The notes beneath the pieces are model-generated. The model was not told the origin of the DNA, did no database searches, and worked only from the letters and a program-made list of their open reading frames with translations. Below, one piece after another: positions 28,130 to 40,733 of a stretch of 64,000 bases of DNA (within the stretch, counting starts at the first letter, position 1; each line of letters opens with the position of its first letter). The stretch covers positions 163,631 through 227,630 of the forward strand of contig FJOG01000008.1 in NCBI GenBank assembly GCA_900073065.1, written 5' to 3'. This stretch comes from Phialocephala subalpina (lineage: Eukaryota; Ascomycota; Leotiomycetes; Helotiales; Mollisiaceae). The position numbers and the translations under genes are program-made.

Positions 28130-29304
28130 GATAGCTAATCTTGAACGTGATTCATGACTTTCATCAATCACGATCTTCTTCAATCAGCTCTATCAACTAA
28201 CAACAAAAAACTAACATAGTAAAACTTAAACAGCTTCTAGGTTTTCGAGAGATAGAATAGAATCACTGTAAAGCTGTGCAGAGAGATATAGTTGCTGAAG
28301 TCGGTGTGTTAGTTGATAAATGTCTCATGAAATTCGATTTCTCTCAGATGGATGTCCTACCTGAGACAATAAGCCAGAATTGGGCAAAAGCAAAGCACCA
28401 ACGGCGTACACTTCTGATCTTCAGCTTCAGATACTCATCATGAACGGAGGACTCACCATGTTAACAAAGAATAATGGTACAGGATCAAAAGTGGCAGGGT
28501 CTATTGCCTCCGACGGGGCAATTAGTTCTATTTCCTAGAGTCTGAATGTCGGTTCATGCAAAAATGGATAATGAGGATTGATGTTCTGGAAGTTGGCATT
28601 GCTGAGTATGACGCCAGTGTCATAATCCGGCAATAGACATGGCGATGGTGTCGTTGTATGACTTTCGTGAATGTTGAATCCAGTACTGACTTTCTCAGAA
28701 ATACCTTGGCGGAGGAAAGAGTTGAGCACACGTGAAAAAGCGAATGCAGATGATGAGCCAAGATAATGCGGCTCCGATCCTGCTGCTGCTTTCAGGTCCA
28801 ACATGCCCGCCTTTGAAGCCAAATCGTTGATTTCGTAGTCTTCTTGTCTTTGACTACTGGAGCCATTGTCGACTGACTGCATTGATGTAACTGATGGAGT
28901 ACCATCTGGACGAGCTTGCTGTAAGAGACCCTCGAGGTGGGCTACGCGTTGTTCGAGGGTTTCGAGGTAGTTTCTTGCCTGCCTTCGCTTGGTTGCTGGA
29001 TCCTCTACAAAGCACTCTAAAGCAAATAAGCGATATGGTTACAGACAATTTTGCATGGACAAAGAAATTGATATCCGAGTCTTGAGCTTTACTTACTCAG
29101 CCCATGCCTGTCACAGTTTGCGCAGGCGGGAACCTGATCATCGCACTATACTCAAAGATCAGTGATACGTAGTCAATGTACACTTGCAAACAGTACCTTA
29201 AGCTTTCTTTCTTTACAGGTGATACATGCGACTTGCATCCGACTTCCCGCATGTGTGCGTTGAGGTGTATCCCGAGTCGTCCGTTTCTTGCGGCTATTTT
29301 GCAT
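28130..29304 (-). pseudogene. Decayed XlnR-type Zn2Cys6 transcription factor
   Basis: The N-terminal half is intact. Starting at 29304 it encodes CITCKERKLK, then after an intron CDDQVPACANC, giving the C-x2-C-x6-C and C-x2-C parts of a Zn2Cys6 cluster, and after a second intron a coiled-coil (LETLEQRVAHLEGLLQQ). The frame ends at TAG (28537-28535) just after HEPTFRL, where family members I recall carry Trp (TGG). Beyond it the same frame reads on to DPVPLFFVNM, then in another frame YAVGALLLPNSGLLSQ and, past a probable intron, LYSDSILSLENLEAV before TAA. So the C-terminal domain is present as broken pieces and then lost. The lesions are transition-type (TGG to TAG; probably CAA to TAA). A truncated DNA-binding protein could still be made. 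Confidence 0.75.
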
Positions 29305-29779
29305 ATTGTGCGTCGAAGTGGTCCCAGTATGCCGCCAAAACGAGCTCAAGAAGCCGCTGCTAGTGTATACGCACAAGGCCAATGCGAGTCATCAGAAGGT
29401 GTGAACTTCAAGGGCATCGCCTTGGTATAGTATAAATGATCATCCACCCCCACTACGCTCCCCACTATTTATGCAATCAAATTACCCCGCACACGTGACC
29501 ACCCAGAGTTGGACACGATTGCCTGGTGCTGCTTGTCGGATGTAGAAGCTGCGCCTAATATGCAACCACAAGACGAGCGTTCTGGAATGTACGTATCAAC
29601 GAACAATCCTCGACATTTGCAGAGCCTTACGGTCTGCCTTCCAGTCAGAGATGCAGATGAGCTGGCAAGGCAAATGACACAACAAGACAGGCTTGGGGGC
29701 GGTGCAAAACCAACGTTCGCAATGCTCAATTCACTGAACCTCGTCTCAACAATACTGATGGTTTCTGTCACGAAGAGCG
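29305..29779. other. Intergenic region between regulator relic and NLR gene
   Basis: Divergent upstream region of the decayed Zn2Cys6 gene and the NLR gene. Nothing else recognised. Confidence 0.3.
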
Positions 29780-32700
29780 ATGGCCGAAGGACTTGGAGTT
29801 GCGGCGAGTGTTGCAGGTCTGTTGACCATCGCGGATGCCGTTGTGCGAAAAGGATATAAGTTCATCAAGAATGTAAAGGAGGCCGAAGAGTCGGTTACGA
29901 AGCTCGTTGAGGAGGTCAACAACCTCTCTGGTGCGCTTCATAGCCTCAACAACATCGTTGAACGACTCGAGGAAGATGGTGCAAGCTTCGATCCATCAAC
30001 TCAGATCCATTGTATTGAGTCTTGCTACAAAACATTGACGAAAGTTCAAGGTCATTTTGACCAGGCTGTGCCTTCAACGCCTCTGTCAAAGGGTGACAAG
30101 ATACGATGGCCACTAAAGAAGTCGCACACGAAAGAGTTGTTGGTCGAGATAGAGAGGCACAAAGCAACTATGACCTTAGCTATGACAGCAAAAGAGATGT
30201 AAGCTTCAATACTCATTTTTCTGGACGTTCTAATCTTGGAGTAGGTCTACGCTACTGGAGATTCTGGCACAACAGAACGTAATCAGAGAGGGGATCCAAG
30301 GTATCAGACTCAGCTTAGAGGAGGATCGCGCAGAGCGACGGAAAGCGGTGATAAGTTCGCATTCATTACCCTCAAAAAGAGACAGCAAATGCTGACAGAA
30401 ATTTTCAGGCGACGAACGACAAAAGATGCTGCAAACTCTTGGGACTATTGATGCCCAGAAGTGGCAGGATTCGAACATCCGTCTCAGGCAACCAGGAACT
30501 AGGGTTTGGTTTACGGACGGCCCAGAATTCAAGACTTGGCTTTCGACAAACCAGTCCAAGCTTTGGATCAATGGCATTCGTAAGTTACTCTCTTGCACCA
30601 TTAGATCGTGCTAACATTGCCTGTAGCTGGAGCGGGCAAGACGATACTCATGTCAGTCACCAGATGTCTCACCCTTTCTCATTGATGTCTGAATTCTGCC
30701 TGATGCCATAAAACCAGGTCCTCGATTATACAAGACGTCGAAAAGAAGGTCGATAGCTCGCATGGTAAGTTTTTCAATGCTACCTTTCATTTTTCAATTT
30801 TTTTTTTTGCATCCCCACCGCAAGTAGTCATTTAGAGACTCCAATATCGTTTGAGCCCTGCCACTGACGAATGGATGGTGGCACTTCACTCATGGAGTTG
30901 CCGAGAACTGCTCTGACATTTCGCTAGCGATGGCTTTTTTTTACTGCGATTACAAATACCCTCAGACACACGATCCCTTGTTAATATTGGGGTCTTTGGC
31001 TCGCCAACTGATCATGCAGGACGAGCGCGGGTTTGCCCAACTGTCGGAATTCATAAAAGATCACACTGCGAACGACGGCACCTCGCATAATCACACACCG
31101 GAAGAGCTTTGCGAGCTTATTCGAAAGTTGTCAAAACACTCACAAACAACACTGATAATTGTGGATGGACTGGATGAGATTGAAAATGGTCGAGCGGATG
31201 TTGCGAAGCTCCTTGGAAGTTTGAACACAGCAGATGGCCTTATCAAGACCTTGTTCGCAAGCCGGCCTGAGATTGACATCGGATATCAATTGGAAGACTA
31301 CTTCTAAATATCAATTGCGGCTATGAGTAGCGACTTGCGATTGTATGTTGCATCTGAGATCGAGAGAAGGACTAGAGAGAGAAAGTTGCGAATCCAAGAC
31401 GCGAGTCTGAAAGAGCACATCATGAAAACCCTTGTCGATGGTGCCGATGGAATGTATGTCTTGAACTTGCTCACGAAGATATCCCAAACTGACATACTGA
31501 GCAGGTTCCGCTGGGTTGCCTGCCAGATGGACTATCTTTGCGAGTGTAACAACGACCGAGACCGCCGGGAAGCTCTTCGAAAACTGCCACCTGACTTACC
31601 AAGTTCATACGAGCGAGTTTTGGAAAGGGCCAATCGAAGTAACAAGGAAAACCAGGAGTTAGTCAAGAAAGTTCTTCACTGGATTGTTTATGCCGTGGAC
31701 CCGATCCCCACAGATCAACTATTGCAAGCCCTGGCGGTCAGAGAAGGGGAGGAATTATTCGATCCAAGTGCGGTGACCACAGAGGAGGAGCTCTTGCACT
31801 GGTGCAGCAGTCTTGTCAGAAGGAATGGCACGTCAGGCCAACTCGAACTTGCTCATTTCACCGTGAAGGAGTTTTTGCAATCAATTGAGCTGAACAAAAA
31901 GCCATTTTTTCGGCAATATCGGCTGTCCGGTGACCATACTGTGCTTGCAAAGGCCTGTCTTGGCTTTTTACGGTGTCGAAAATTCGGCGAGCTGCCAGCG
32001 CCGAAGGCTGAAACTCCCTACGATGAATTTTGGGATCAATGGCTTGGTATCTCTAATGTTTACAGTTTCGTCAATTACTCCTGTCGCCATTGGACTTATC
32101 ATGTCCACGAGAGCAAATGGGACGAAGTCGAAATCAATGTCTGGAAAGTCTTCGATTCCGTCGATGTATTAAACTTTTGGACATCTGGCTGGATGAGAAT
32201 TCACTTTTCCGTGGATAAAACTTGGCCCCATTATGAGCAGCATCTGGTTCCAACAAGCCTTCACTGGGCGGCCGTTTTTGCGCTTGATAAATTGTGCTTA
32301 AAGCTCGTCGCGGATGGTCTGGATGTCTCCCAGCTAAGTGCCATGGGTACGCCACTGCATTGCACTATTCTTGCTGAATACGCTCCACAGTCCATCACCA
32401 GAACTTCGGAATCTGTCTGCGGACTGTGGGATTTGCCCACACTGGAGTCATGGCAACCAGATGCTCGAGAATCTGTCCTTCAACAGCTTATCGAGGCTGG
32501 TGCAAATGTTGAGGCCCTGCGGAGGTGTGAAGGGGACGACTGGACGCCGCTAGAATTTGCTCTCTATGTTGATTTTGAGGGGTCCTTTCTATCGAAATTG
32601 CTTCTGGAAGCAGGAGCTCGTTTTACGAGAAATTGTGTTTCAACCCTCCTTGACCAATTCAAACAGTCATCCCTTCACTGGGATATCGCCTGGCGCCCTG

Positions 32701-34358
32701 GTGAAGTAATTGGCGGTCTAACCGTCACTGAAGCTCTCACCGCAGCCTTCGAAAACACAATCGAGCTGCAAGAGTTGCAGTGTCAAGCCGATGCTATTTC
32801 CCTCGCTCTCTATATAACTTGTAGCGGTGGTTCATCGGATCTCGCACAAGAGAAGTTTCATATTAACTTCTCAAAAATTATTCAAGGCATCGAAGGAGAA
32901 AATCTTGATAAGATCTTAACCGACAACGACTCTGAGTGGGGAGTTAGATTGATCACAGCTTTGTCAAGAGCCATTCGAATTGTCTCTTCAACAGCGGAAG
33001 AGGCACTTCAAACTTTACAGCTTGCTCTTGATGTAGCAGTGATTGGTGGCAGAGCATCCGAAGTAGCCATACTCCTACGTTTGAAGGACGGTCTCGATGC
33101 CTCTCACGTTTTTTGTGGCGGCCGGAGTGAATATGATAGTGGTACACCGTTACACTTTCTACTGCATTACCACCCAATTAATCGATTCCAACACAAAGAA
33201 TGCACTGAAAGCCAATTATCAACTGTTGGAGCTATACTCGAGCATGGAGCGGACTCTGTCGTGACTATCTTAAACGCCAAAGGCGTAAGCCCCATTGAGA
33301 TTGCTGCTCGATATCGGGATATCTGCACCTTCCAATTATGTTGGAATTCAGCAACCAGCTCCAAATTTTTGGAGAATTCCCCCATATTTGTTGAAAAGAT
33401 CCTCGACTCAGCAATCTCAACCAAGAATTATTCTATTATTGAGTTCCTAGTTCAAGAGCTTGCGGTTAAGAAAGTTGTCCCAAATTTCTCGATCAGCCTC
33501 GAGTTAGGGGTTCGCCTAGCGAGCACTGAACTTCTGGAGATAATTCTCGACCAACACAGATGTAGGCGAAATGAAGGGTCCGATTCAAGTTCGGAGGATT
33601 CTAAGAGCAAGATAAAAGACGAGTCCGGGGGGGAGGGACCTTTAACTCCTGCTCATGAAGTCGAATTGGAAGCACTTCGCTTGGCATCATTGGCTCAGGG
33701 CTCGTTTGAGGCTTTCGACTTGCTTGCACGGCGAGAATTCCGGGATTCTCCTCAACCTCAATCTGGTAACACGGCACTTCACACCTTGTCACAAATCCAT
33801 GACGATAGTTCCTTCAAGAAGTTAGAGCTTCTCCTAGAATTAAACCCAAGACTCGACCCGCTCAATAGGAATCAGCTCACCCCGTTGGCACTCACAGTGA
33901 GGTGCAGAAATCTACGAGGCATGGACTTACTCTTGGATGCGGGAGCCAACATAGATGTCCGATTGGCAGACAATCAAACGGCGTTACACATAGCATGTTG
34001 CGTGGGCAACAAAACCGCTGTCGCATCTCTGCTCGCTCGAGGCTGTCAGACCTCAAACAAAGACAGCTATGGACGTACACCACACGCTATCGCTCTGGCA
34101 TGTGGTTACCACGAACTTGCGCAAATGATTCAAGAATCTCCCGAACACAATAAACTCTTAGTAGTGCCGACCCCCGCATTGAGTACAGAGCAACTCCCCA
34201 GGATTTCGATGTCGAATTTCGCGAAAACAGGAGATCATGGCGATTTACCGATTCGATCAATTGAAGATGACGCATCTAATTCATCCTCGTTAAAACGACA
34301 AAGTTCTAACGAACTAGCTCAATTTCAAGCTTCGACAGAAAGAATAAGGACTAGTTGA
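29780..34358 (+). pseudogene. NACHT-ankyrin NLR-like gene split by one in-frame TAA
   Basis: Fungal STAND protein of the NLR type. Proposed exons are 29780-30198, 30245-30354, 30409-30579, 30627-30651, 30718-30764, 30928-31453 and 31505-34358, all in phase (1383 sense codons including the stop site). The N-terminal domain (ASVAGLLTIADAVVRKGYKF and following helices) is the type found ahead of NACHT in many ascomycete NLRs. Walker A is IPGAGKT, split by two tiny exons; Walker B is LIIVDGLDE. A winged-helix-like segment and ankyrin-like repeats follow (DNQTALHIACCVGNKTAVA, DSYGRTPHAIALACG). Codon 384 (31305-31307) is TAA in the sensor-2 side of NACHT, between DYF and ISIAAMSSDLRLYV, with no intron that could remove it. 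As written, the locus yields a 383-aa N-terminal protein and possibly a separate ORF of about 1000 aa. Decay, sequence error or a real split are all possible. Confidence 0.75.
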
Positions 34359-34761
34359 ACGCTCCCATTTTGCAGCTGCTTTGATAGTCCCTTGTACTAT
34401 CGCAGACCTGAACAGATATAAAATACGGTCACAACCGACCTGAGTGCCTTACGAGTATTGCCATCTTATCTGATCATAGAGCTTCATTCGCTGAATCGAA
34501 GTATCAATGAATAATGGCATATGTGTTTCCCGAAAGCCGTGGCAATTCGTGAATAAGGTAAGATGTCACTTTGAATATTCATATTATAAAGAAGTATCCA
34601 GAAGTTTTCTTATAACTATTTTAAGACGCTGATTTCTTCAAGTTATCAAAATGGTCTTCCACCAAATACCAGAAATCCGGAAGCACACTTACTAGAAACA
34701 CCAACAAAACTGCAAAACATAGCTTAAATACACCAGCACCTATCTTCAACAAAGCAACGAC

Positions 34762-35043
34762 ATGGCTACTAGCACCGAACCCCAAGTCTGGTATAACGGT
34801 TGGCAAAACGGCTGGATATGTTGTCAGGTACGCCCCACTTTGATCATGTTATTTGAACATAGTATTAATGATCGTAGTGGGCGGGCATCACGCATGGGAC
34901 CTTACGATCTGCAGTGGGGCTCCAGGCTGGAGTGGGAGGAGCTCAGAAGGGCGAGGGTGGAGCAGAGGGGTAGGCTCGTGATTGGAAGTATGGTTATTCT
35001 CACTCAGGTTACGGCGGAAACTCTCAATCTAAGTGGAGGGTAG
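34762..35043 (+). CDS. Possible small gene, unrecognised
   Basis: The ATG at 34762 has a plausible fungal start context (AACGACATGGC). The frame can be read unspliced to 35043 (93 aa) or spliced through a GT-AG pair around 34829-34878, which then reaches a stop sooner. No domain or signal peptide is seen. Listed only because of the start context; it may be noise. Confidence 0.15.
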   Translation: MATSTEPQVWYNGWQNGWICCQVRPTLIMLFEHSINDRSGRASRMGPYDLQWGSRLEWEELRRARVEQRGRLVIGSMVILTQVTAETLNLSGG

Positions 35044-37142
35044 GCACGCTTTTGATTATATGGCAGATAGAAGAATGGGAAATCGTTGGTCTTATATTGT
35101 ATAGAGCAGTCTTTGAATCTCCTGATGAGAGTTCCTAATGAGTAGCCCTTTTAGGATGCTTGCTGATGGATGGAGCGGAATGTACTCGACGCGAGTAGAC
35201 ACTTCTTCGTTTCGAGATCATTGTTCTCACGACTGACGCTACAAAGTCTTGAGAGAGTTGAGATGATAGGAGCCAACAGATCAGACCAATACCATGTAGC
35301 TGCTCTAAGGTTCTTTAGTGGACAGGGACAGGGAACGCGCCCAGAAAAGCTCAAGTCCAACAAGTCTGCGCAAACCCCAGAACAGTCCCATTAGTTCTCC
35401 ACCACCAAAGTAGCAATCACACACCAAAATTCAGAGACTGTTTAACAAGGGTAAATGAAGTTGCGCACAAACTCCAACGAAAAATACCATTCAACCAGTT
35501 CCAGCCCCCATTTCAAAAGAAAAAAATCTTTCCTCCTAATTATCACGCATATCGGTTCTGTTGTCCTCTCGGAAACGGCCAAACATGTCGGCAATGGCAA
35601 TATTGTCTGAGGGCGTCGTCCGGCATTGCGCCGGCAAGCAGAAGGCCCAGTAGAACTCGTTGCTTAGGGCACCGAATATTGACGTTTGAGAGTCTTGGGT
35701 CTCTGAACCCATTACTGCAGGTCACAAATCTGGCAAACCGAGGAGTCATGCGCTTTAGACGCAGTTTTCTCGATTTCAATCTGGCGCTAATCATTTTTCA
35801 ACGATGCTTCATTAAGTTAGAATTACCACTCCCCATCATTTTCACCCACAAATATCAAAAGTCAAAATCTAAGATATCTGCTCGTGACGAACCACCCGAC
35901 TGGGACCTTCTTGGAGACCAAAAATAAAGTTTTCGTGGGGGCCCATCATTCGCTGTTAGTGCGTTCTGGAGTCAACAACCGTGCTTGCGACTCAATTTCA
36001 GCTCTCTTTATTGGCCGTGTTGAATCTTCTTGCGCCCAGCTTGCTCGCATTCGTCACCGGCATAGCCTTGCTGCAGGCCAGAGGGCACAAAGCGGCACAA
36101 GGCTGTGCTTGGATTTAAATCTAAGAATGTAGATGGTGAACTTTCGAATGGTTCAATCGAAACCTCTGGGGATACGTGCATTTTTGTTAGGACACTCGTA
36201 GATAAAGAATGGATAAGTGCCTTTCTATGGTTGCAGCGCGCCACGGCATTTCCTCCGCATCCACAGGCAGAGCCATAAACTGAAGAATGATGAGCTAGAA
36301 TAGTATGATGGCTGTGCGTTGGAGGACTCAAGCCAGAACGTGGAGTTGTGGAGTTTTGCAGCGAGACAATTCCTCTGCGTGCTGCTTTAGATGGAGAACC
36401 GGGTCGATGTAGGGGCTTACCCCATCATTCTTGCTCGAAACTCAAAAAGAGAAAGCAATTTTGACCCGCAAAAAATCAACAAACGACTCACCGCAATATG
36501 ATGCGGTTAAAGCAGCGGGATAAGGTTGCAAGCGGGCGAGATGTGCCAACTGAGCGATTAGGTATGATTGGTCATCCAACCGAGGTTGCTCACCGAGTAC
36601 GGGACGTACTCATGAGAGCAAATGGGAAGCGCTCCTTTCCGCCGGCGGCTTACAACACCTGTGCCTGAGGACGAAATCAACTCAAGCGGCACCAGATTCT
36701 TGGGGAGTCTTTACTTCGGGAGTCTGCGGCGCCGCGAAAAATAATCGAAACCGGGAGGTGTTTCGCGAAATAAAAAGCTAAGATTGAGAGCTTTCGAGCA
36801 AGCCGGCGGCGGCTGCTCCAGAGTTAGTGATTTAAGCAGAACTTGCCTTTAACCTAAGCTTGTTTAGGGAAAGGATATCCTACGAGGGGAAAAAATATTA
36901 CAGAGTGAGATTTTTTGCACGTGATGCATTAACTACTTCCAGGAATCTCAAGCCTGGGAATCAAGGCAACACAATAGGTGGGAATCCCCCGCTCGCCGCC
37001 TTAATATCCTCAACACCGAACCCCAAATCCGAGTGCATGGGACGTGCCCCATCACAAAGTACACACCTTGGAACCCGTCACTAAAGCAGCTGGAAAAGAC
37101 AGTTAGCAAATCGAAAGCCAACCTTTACGCCAACGCCATGGG

Positions 37143-37202
37143 TCTAAGCGAGCTCCCTCCTAGCACAAAACCTCACTTTTTCTGCACCGCATTTTTCACG
37201 TG
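37143..37202 (+). repeat. Dispersed 60-bp repeat, copy 1
   Basis: Begins TCTAAGCGAGCTCCCTC, continues through ACAAAACCTCACTTTTTCTG and GCACCGCAT, and ends at CACGTG. Clearly related to segments at 40680-40733 and 41760-41820. Confidence 0.6.
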
Positions 37203-37499
37203 TTTTTGTCTTGTGGTGACAGGTACGTGGAACGCTTTTGATTCGGCGCCGCCATCCTTAGCACAAACGCACTTCCGCAACCAAGTAATTCCGTTCCAGA
37301 ATTGCCTAAATTTAAGTGAATTCTCAAGCAGGAAATAATATATCTTCAATTTGGGACGATGAGACTCGTTTTTGAGAAAGTTCATATTTGGCATTCGGAA
37401 TTGGTATGTTCGATGAAACTAACATCATTCACGACAAAATTTGTAGATGGTCCATGGAGAAATACATTGTGATTGATATGAATGCCCTGCTTAATTCTC

Positions 37500-39233
37500 G
37501 ACGCTATTCTACCTATATCTGTGTATGCAAGTCCGGAATGGCAGCGACGACCCGGCTATCGAGTTGAGGGTGGACTCCTGTCTGACGCTTGCGATACCAA
37601 TACCCAGCAGGCAATTCCAAGACACGAGAAGTGGTCTGACCAAAGGTAGGTATTCCAGGCAGGGTAGGTTCTGAAATTGGCTCGACCATCTGTTCTATGG
37701 CGCAGGGTGCATGCCCTCCATTCGGCAGCGATAGAGATTACCCCATCCACCAGATATTCGTATTCATCCTCGTCGGAATCCCCAAAAGAGGCTCGATAGG
37801 AGTAATAATTCGCCGCTCATGATGGCGCGGAGCCGCTTGCGAACTGTTTTTTCGACTCACATTGGCTGTGCAAGCTCACGGTATTTCCCCTCGTCATCAA
37901 TCTTTTCATTCGTGAACCACTCCACTAAGAGGCATTCACCGTTCATAGAAGAGCACGGAGGAGGTCTGATCTTCTGGCTTATAGGATATCGCCTACATCA
38001 AAGGGTTGTCTTTCAAGGCAAACGTAAGCATGCCAACGCTGTTCGCGACCATAATGTGGTAGCCCTACTACATGAATTTCCGGGTAACTTTACCGATTTA
38101 ATTGTCAAGACTTCCAGTAGTAAGAACCTTGTCTGAAGCCTTGGAGTACCAATGTCTGGCAACGCCAGTCCAAACTTCGCGGTCCCTTATGTCATCGCTC
38201 TCAATAGCCATTCTATATCTCCCGAGGTCTCCTAAGCATTCGATCCAAGTATCCTCGAACTCAGGAACTGTCTCATACAATAACGCCATCATTGAGTAGG
38301 CGAGGTAGATGAAGGCCAGCATGTGATCAACACTAGCTGGTAGACGATGTCTAAGAAGCTCTAGGAAAGGGTGAATCCCGTGGCGCCACATCCTTGCAGG
38401 CATGGCATACCTGGAGGCCAATCGACGAAGAGCAGGCGAGGCGCTGGGGTGCTGAGATGCGAGAAAGAAGTCATGATATTCGTGAAGTAACGTACTAAGT
38501 ATGATCAAGGCTTGCTATTGTTCATTATTGAGTTTCGGTTGTGCTTGAGGATCCCTTGTACTAAGGTTGCTTGTGTGTTATCGACCTCGATGCATTTGGC
38601 CTCCACCATTACTAGCCCCGCGTATAAGGCCTTGACCTCAACGACCAGCTGTTCTTGTGATATCGGACGAGTCTCGGATTGAAGGGTGGGAGAGATTGCA
38701 TGGGCTGCGCACTTGACCTTGCCCGCGGGTTGAATTAGCAGAAGCCAAAGTTCACCAGCCATGTCTGCGTTGGGTGTTGCAGGACAGTGGTGGTAGACTG
38801 TCCAGTCGTAGATCCATTGGCCGAGACTGTTAGTATCGAAGACACTGCCTAGGAGTATGATGGGTTCTTCTAAAGGGTCCCAGTTCTTGAGCGAGTATCC
38901 AGGTGGAATGCGATGCTTTCTGGCGTCGGCCTCGGTGGCAGTGGCGATAGGATTTAGCTTTCGTGGCGCTTGTGTCGGACGCGTCGTGTGTGGTCGTTGT
39001 GGTGTAGAAGACGATTGACGGCGTTGGTATGGGCGGGCATCGGAGGCCAGGATGGCAAAACAACAGATGGCGCCACCGCTGCTGGAAACAGTGGGACAAA
39101 CTACTTGGATGATTTCTGGGCCAATTCGACCTCAAACTCGACTCCTGCAATGCCTCACCTCCAGAGGGTAAGTTCGCGAAATGATCTGATTGCGCGTCTT
39201 CCCAGGGTGCTTGACTTGTCATGTATATCTGTT
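37500..39233 (-). pseudogene. Decayed copy of a multi-copy fungal gene
   Basis: On the minus strand from about 39000, frame pieces read IATATEADARKHRIPPGYS, then LLGSVFDTN, WIYDWTVYHHCPATPNAD and VVEVKALYAGLVMVEAK, in a style I remember from an uncharacterised gene family with many copies in leotiomycete genomes (recall only). At about 38555 one base is missing (QG then a frame change to DPQAQPKLNNEQ), followed by TAG where Trp is expected, then an open frame 38508-38098 with SASPALRRLASRYAMPARMW and DREVWTGVARHWYSKASDK. Further broken coding-like pieces continue to about 37556. The 5' end runs toward the assembly gap. It is a relic with at least one frameshift and one nonsense change; function unknown. 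Confidence 0.6.
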
Positions 39234-39911
39234 NNNNNNNNNNNNNNNNNNNNNNNNNNNNNNNNNNNNNNNNNNNNNNNNNNNNNNNNNNNNNNNNNNN
39301 NNNNNNNNNNNNNNNNNNNNNNNNNNNNNNNNNNNNNNNNNNNNNNNNNNNNNNNNNNNNNNNNNNNNNNNNNNNNNNNNNNNNNNNNNNNNNNNNNNNN
39401 NNNNNNNNNNNNNNNNNNNNNNNNNNNNNNNNNNNNNNNNNNNNNNNNNNNNNNNNNNNNNNNNNNNNNNNNNNNNNNNNNNNNNNNNNNNNNNNNNNNN
39501 NNNNNNNNNNNNNNNNNNNNNNNNNNNNNNNNNNNNNNNNNNNNNNNNNNNNNNNNNNNNNNNNNNNNNNNNNNNNNNNNNNNNNNNNNNNNNNNNNNNN
39601 NNNNNNNNNNNNNNNNNNNNNNNNNNNNNNNNNNNNNNNNNNNNNNNNNNNNNNNNNNNNNNNNNNNNNNNNNNNNNNNNNNNNNNNNNNNNNNNNNNNN
39701 NNNNNNNNNNNNNNNNNNNNNNNNNNNNNNNNNNNNNNNNNNNNNNNNNNNNNNNNNNNNNNNNNNNNNNNNNNNNNNNNNNNNNNNNNNNNNNNNNNNN
39801 NNNNNNNNNNNNNNNNNNNNNNNNNNNNNNNNNNNNNNNNNNNNNNNNNNNNNNNNNNNNNNNNNNNNNNNNNNNNNNNNNNNNNNNNNNNNNNNNNNNN
39901 NNNNNNNNNNN
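39234..39911. other. Assembly gap (678 N)
   Basis: Run of N; true length unknown. ORFs drawn through it are meaningless. Confidence 1.
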
Positions 39912-40679
39912 ATAGCGACAATATCCTCTCTAGACATATCATGTATGCCAATTATAGTGTTGTCTTATTGTTCAGTCCAAGTTGCTGTACCCAGCGATCA
40001 CTGGCATCGAGAATTCGAGGATTAAAGATGGCATCGTTGCAGCTATCGGTTACAGACGAAGCCAGGTCCCAGGGAAGGATGCATTCGTGCCAGATTTTTG
40101 CAAGTCCAGGAGAAACCTATCGCCGAACGTTAGTTTGTGCATAGCTATGTATGGGTCCTTCTCTCGGTTTCCTGAGAGGCATCCTCATTCAAACGACTCC
40201 AAAAGAGTTCGTGGTCTACGGCCCGTAGGCTCGACCAGAATACCAATGTCGGCTCCCGCACAGTTGAATCGAGACATCGCTCCTAACTCAAACTCTCACC
40301 CGGCTACAATCAAAACAGTATACTTAGACTTACAATTCGGGGGTGGTCCGGAGCGAACTTGGTGCCTTAAAAAACGGCGTCCGCTATCGTTAGATGGGGT
40401 TGACGGCCATGATTTCATACCCGTCGAGAAATCAAATAGCAATATGTGTATGCAACAGCATCTTTGGCAACATGGCCAGAGTAATGGTTTTGTGTTCAAG
40501 AAGGATGTGCCAGCGGATTGTCTGATATTGTGTTGGGCAACCGTGACGTGCTAAAGTTTCGATACGGTGACCTACGCTTTTGGATTACACAGAATTCTGT
40601 TATTGGCTCTCTCAAGCTACAGGGAGGAACGATGATTCTCCGAAAAAAAGAAGCCAATGATCTAGTTGCAAAAAGCTGG

Positions 40680-40733
40680 CTTAAGCGACCTCTGCGAATA
40701 TCAAAACTTCACTTTTTTGCACCGCATTCTCCC
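40680..40733 (+). repeat. Dispersed 60-bp repeat, copy 2
   Basis: Begins CTTAAGCGACCTCTGC and continues CAAAACTTCACTTTTTTGC then ACCGCATTCTCC. It is about equally related to copies 1 and 3 but lacks the terminal CACGTG. Confidence 0.5.

Larger units (their letters stand above)
34359..37499. other. Gene-poor stretch after the NLR gene
   Basis: No gene is supported over 3.1 kb. A short candidate at 34762 (MATSTEPQVWYNGWQNGW, one possible intron ending at about 34880) has a fair start context but no recognised domain. The remaining small ORFs look random. One copy of a 60-bp dispersed repeat lies at 37143-37202. Confidence 0.35.

Noticed and set aside
38830..40144. Long ORFs of 240-370 codons on both strands across 39234-39911
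   Set aside because: They run through an N gap and have no defined sequence there; only the flanks are real.
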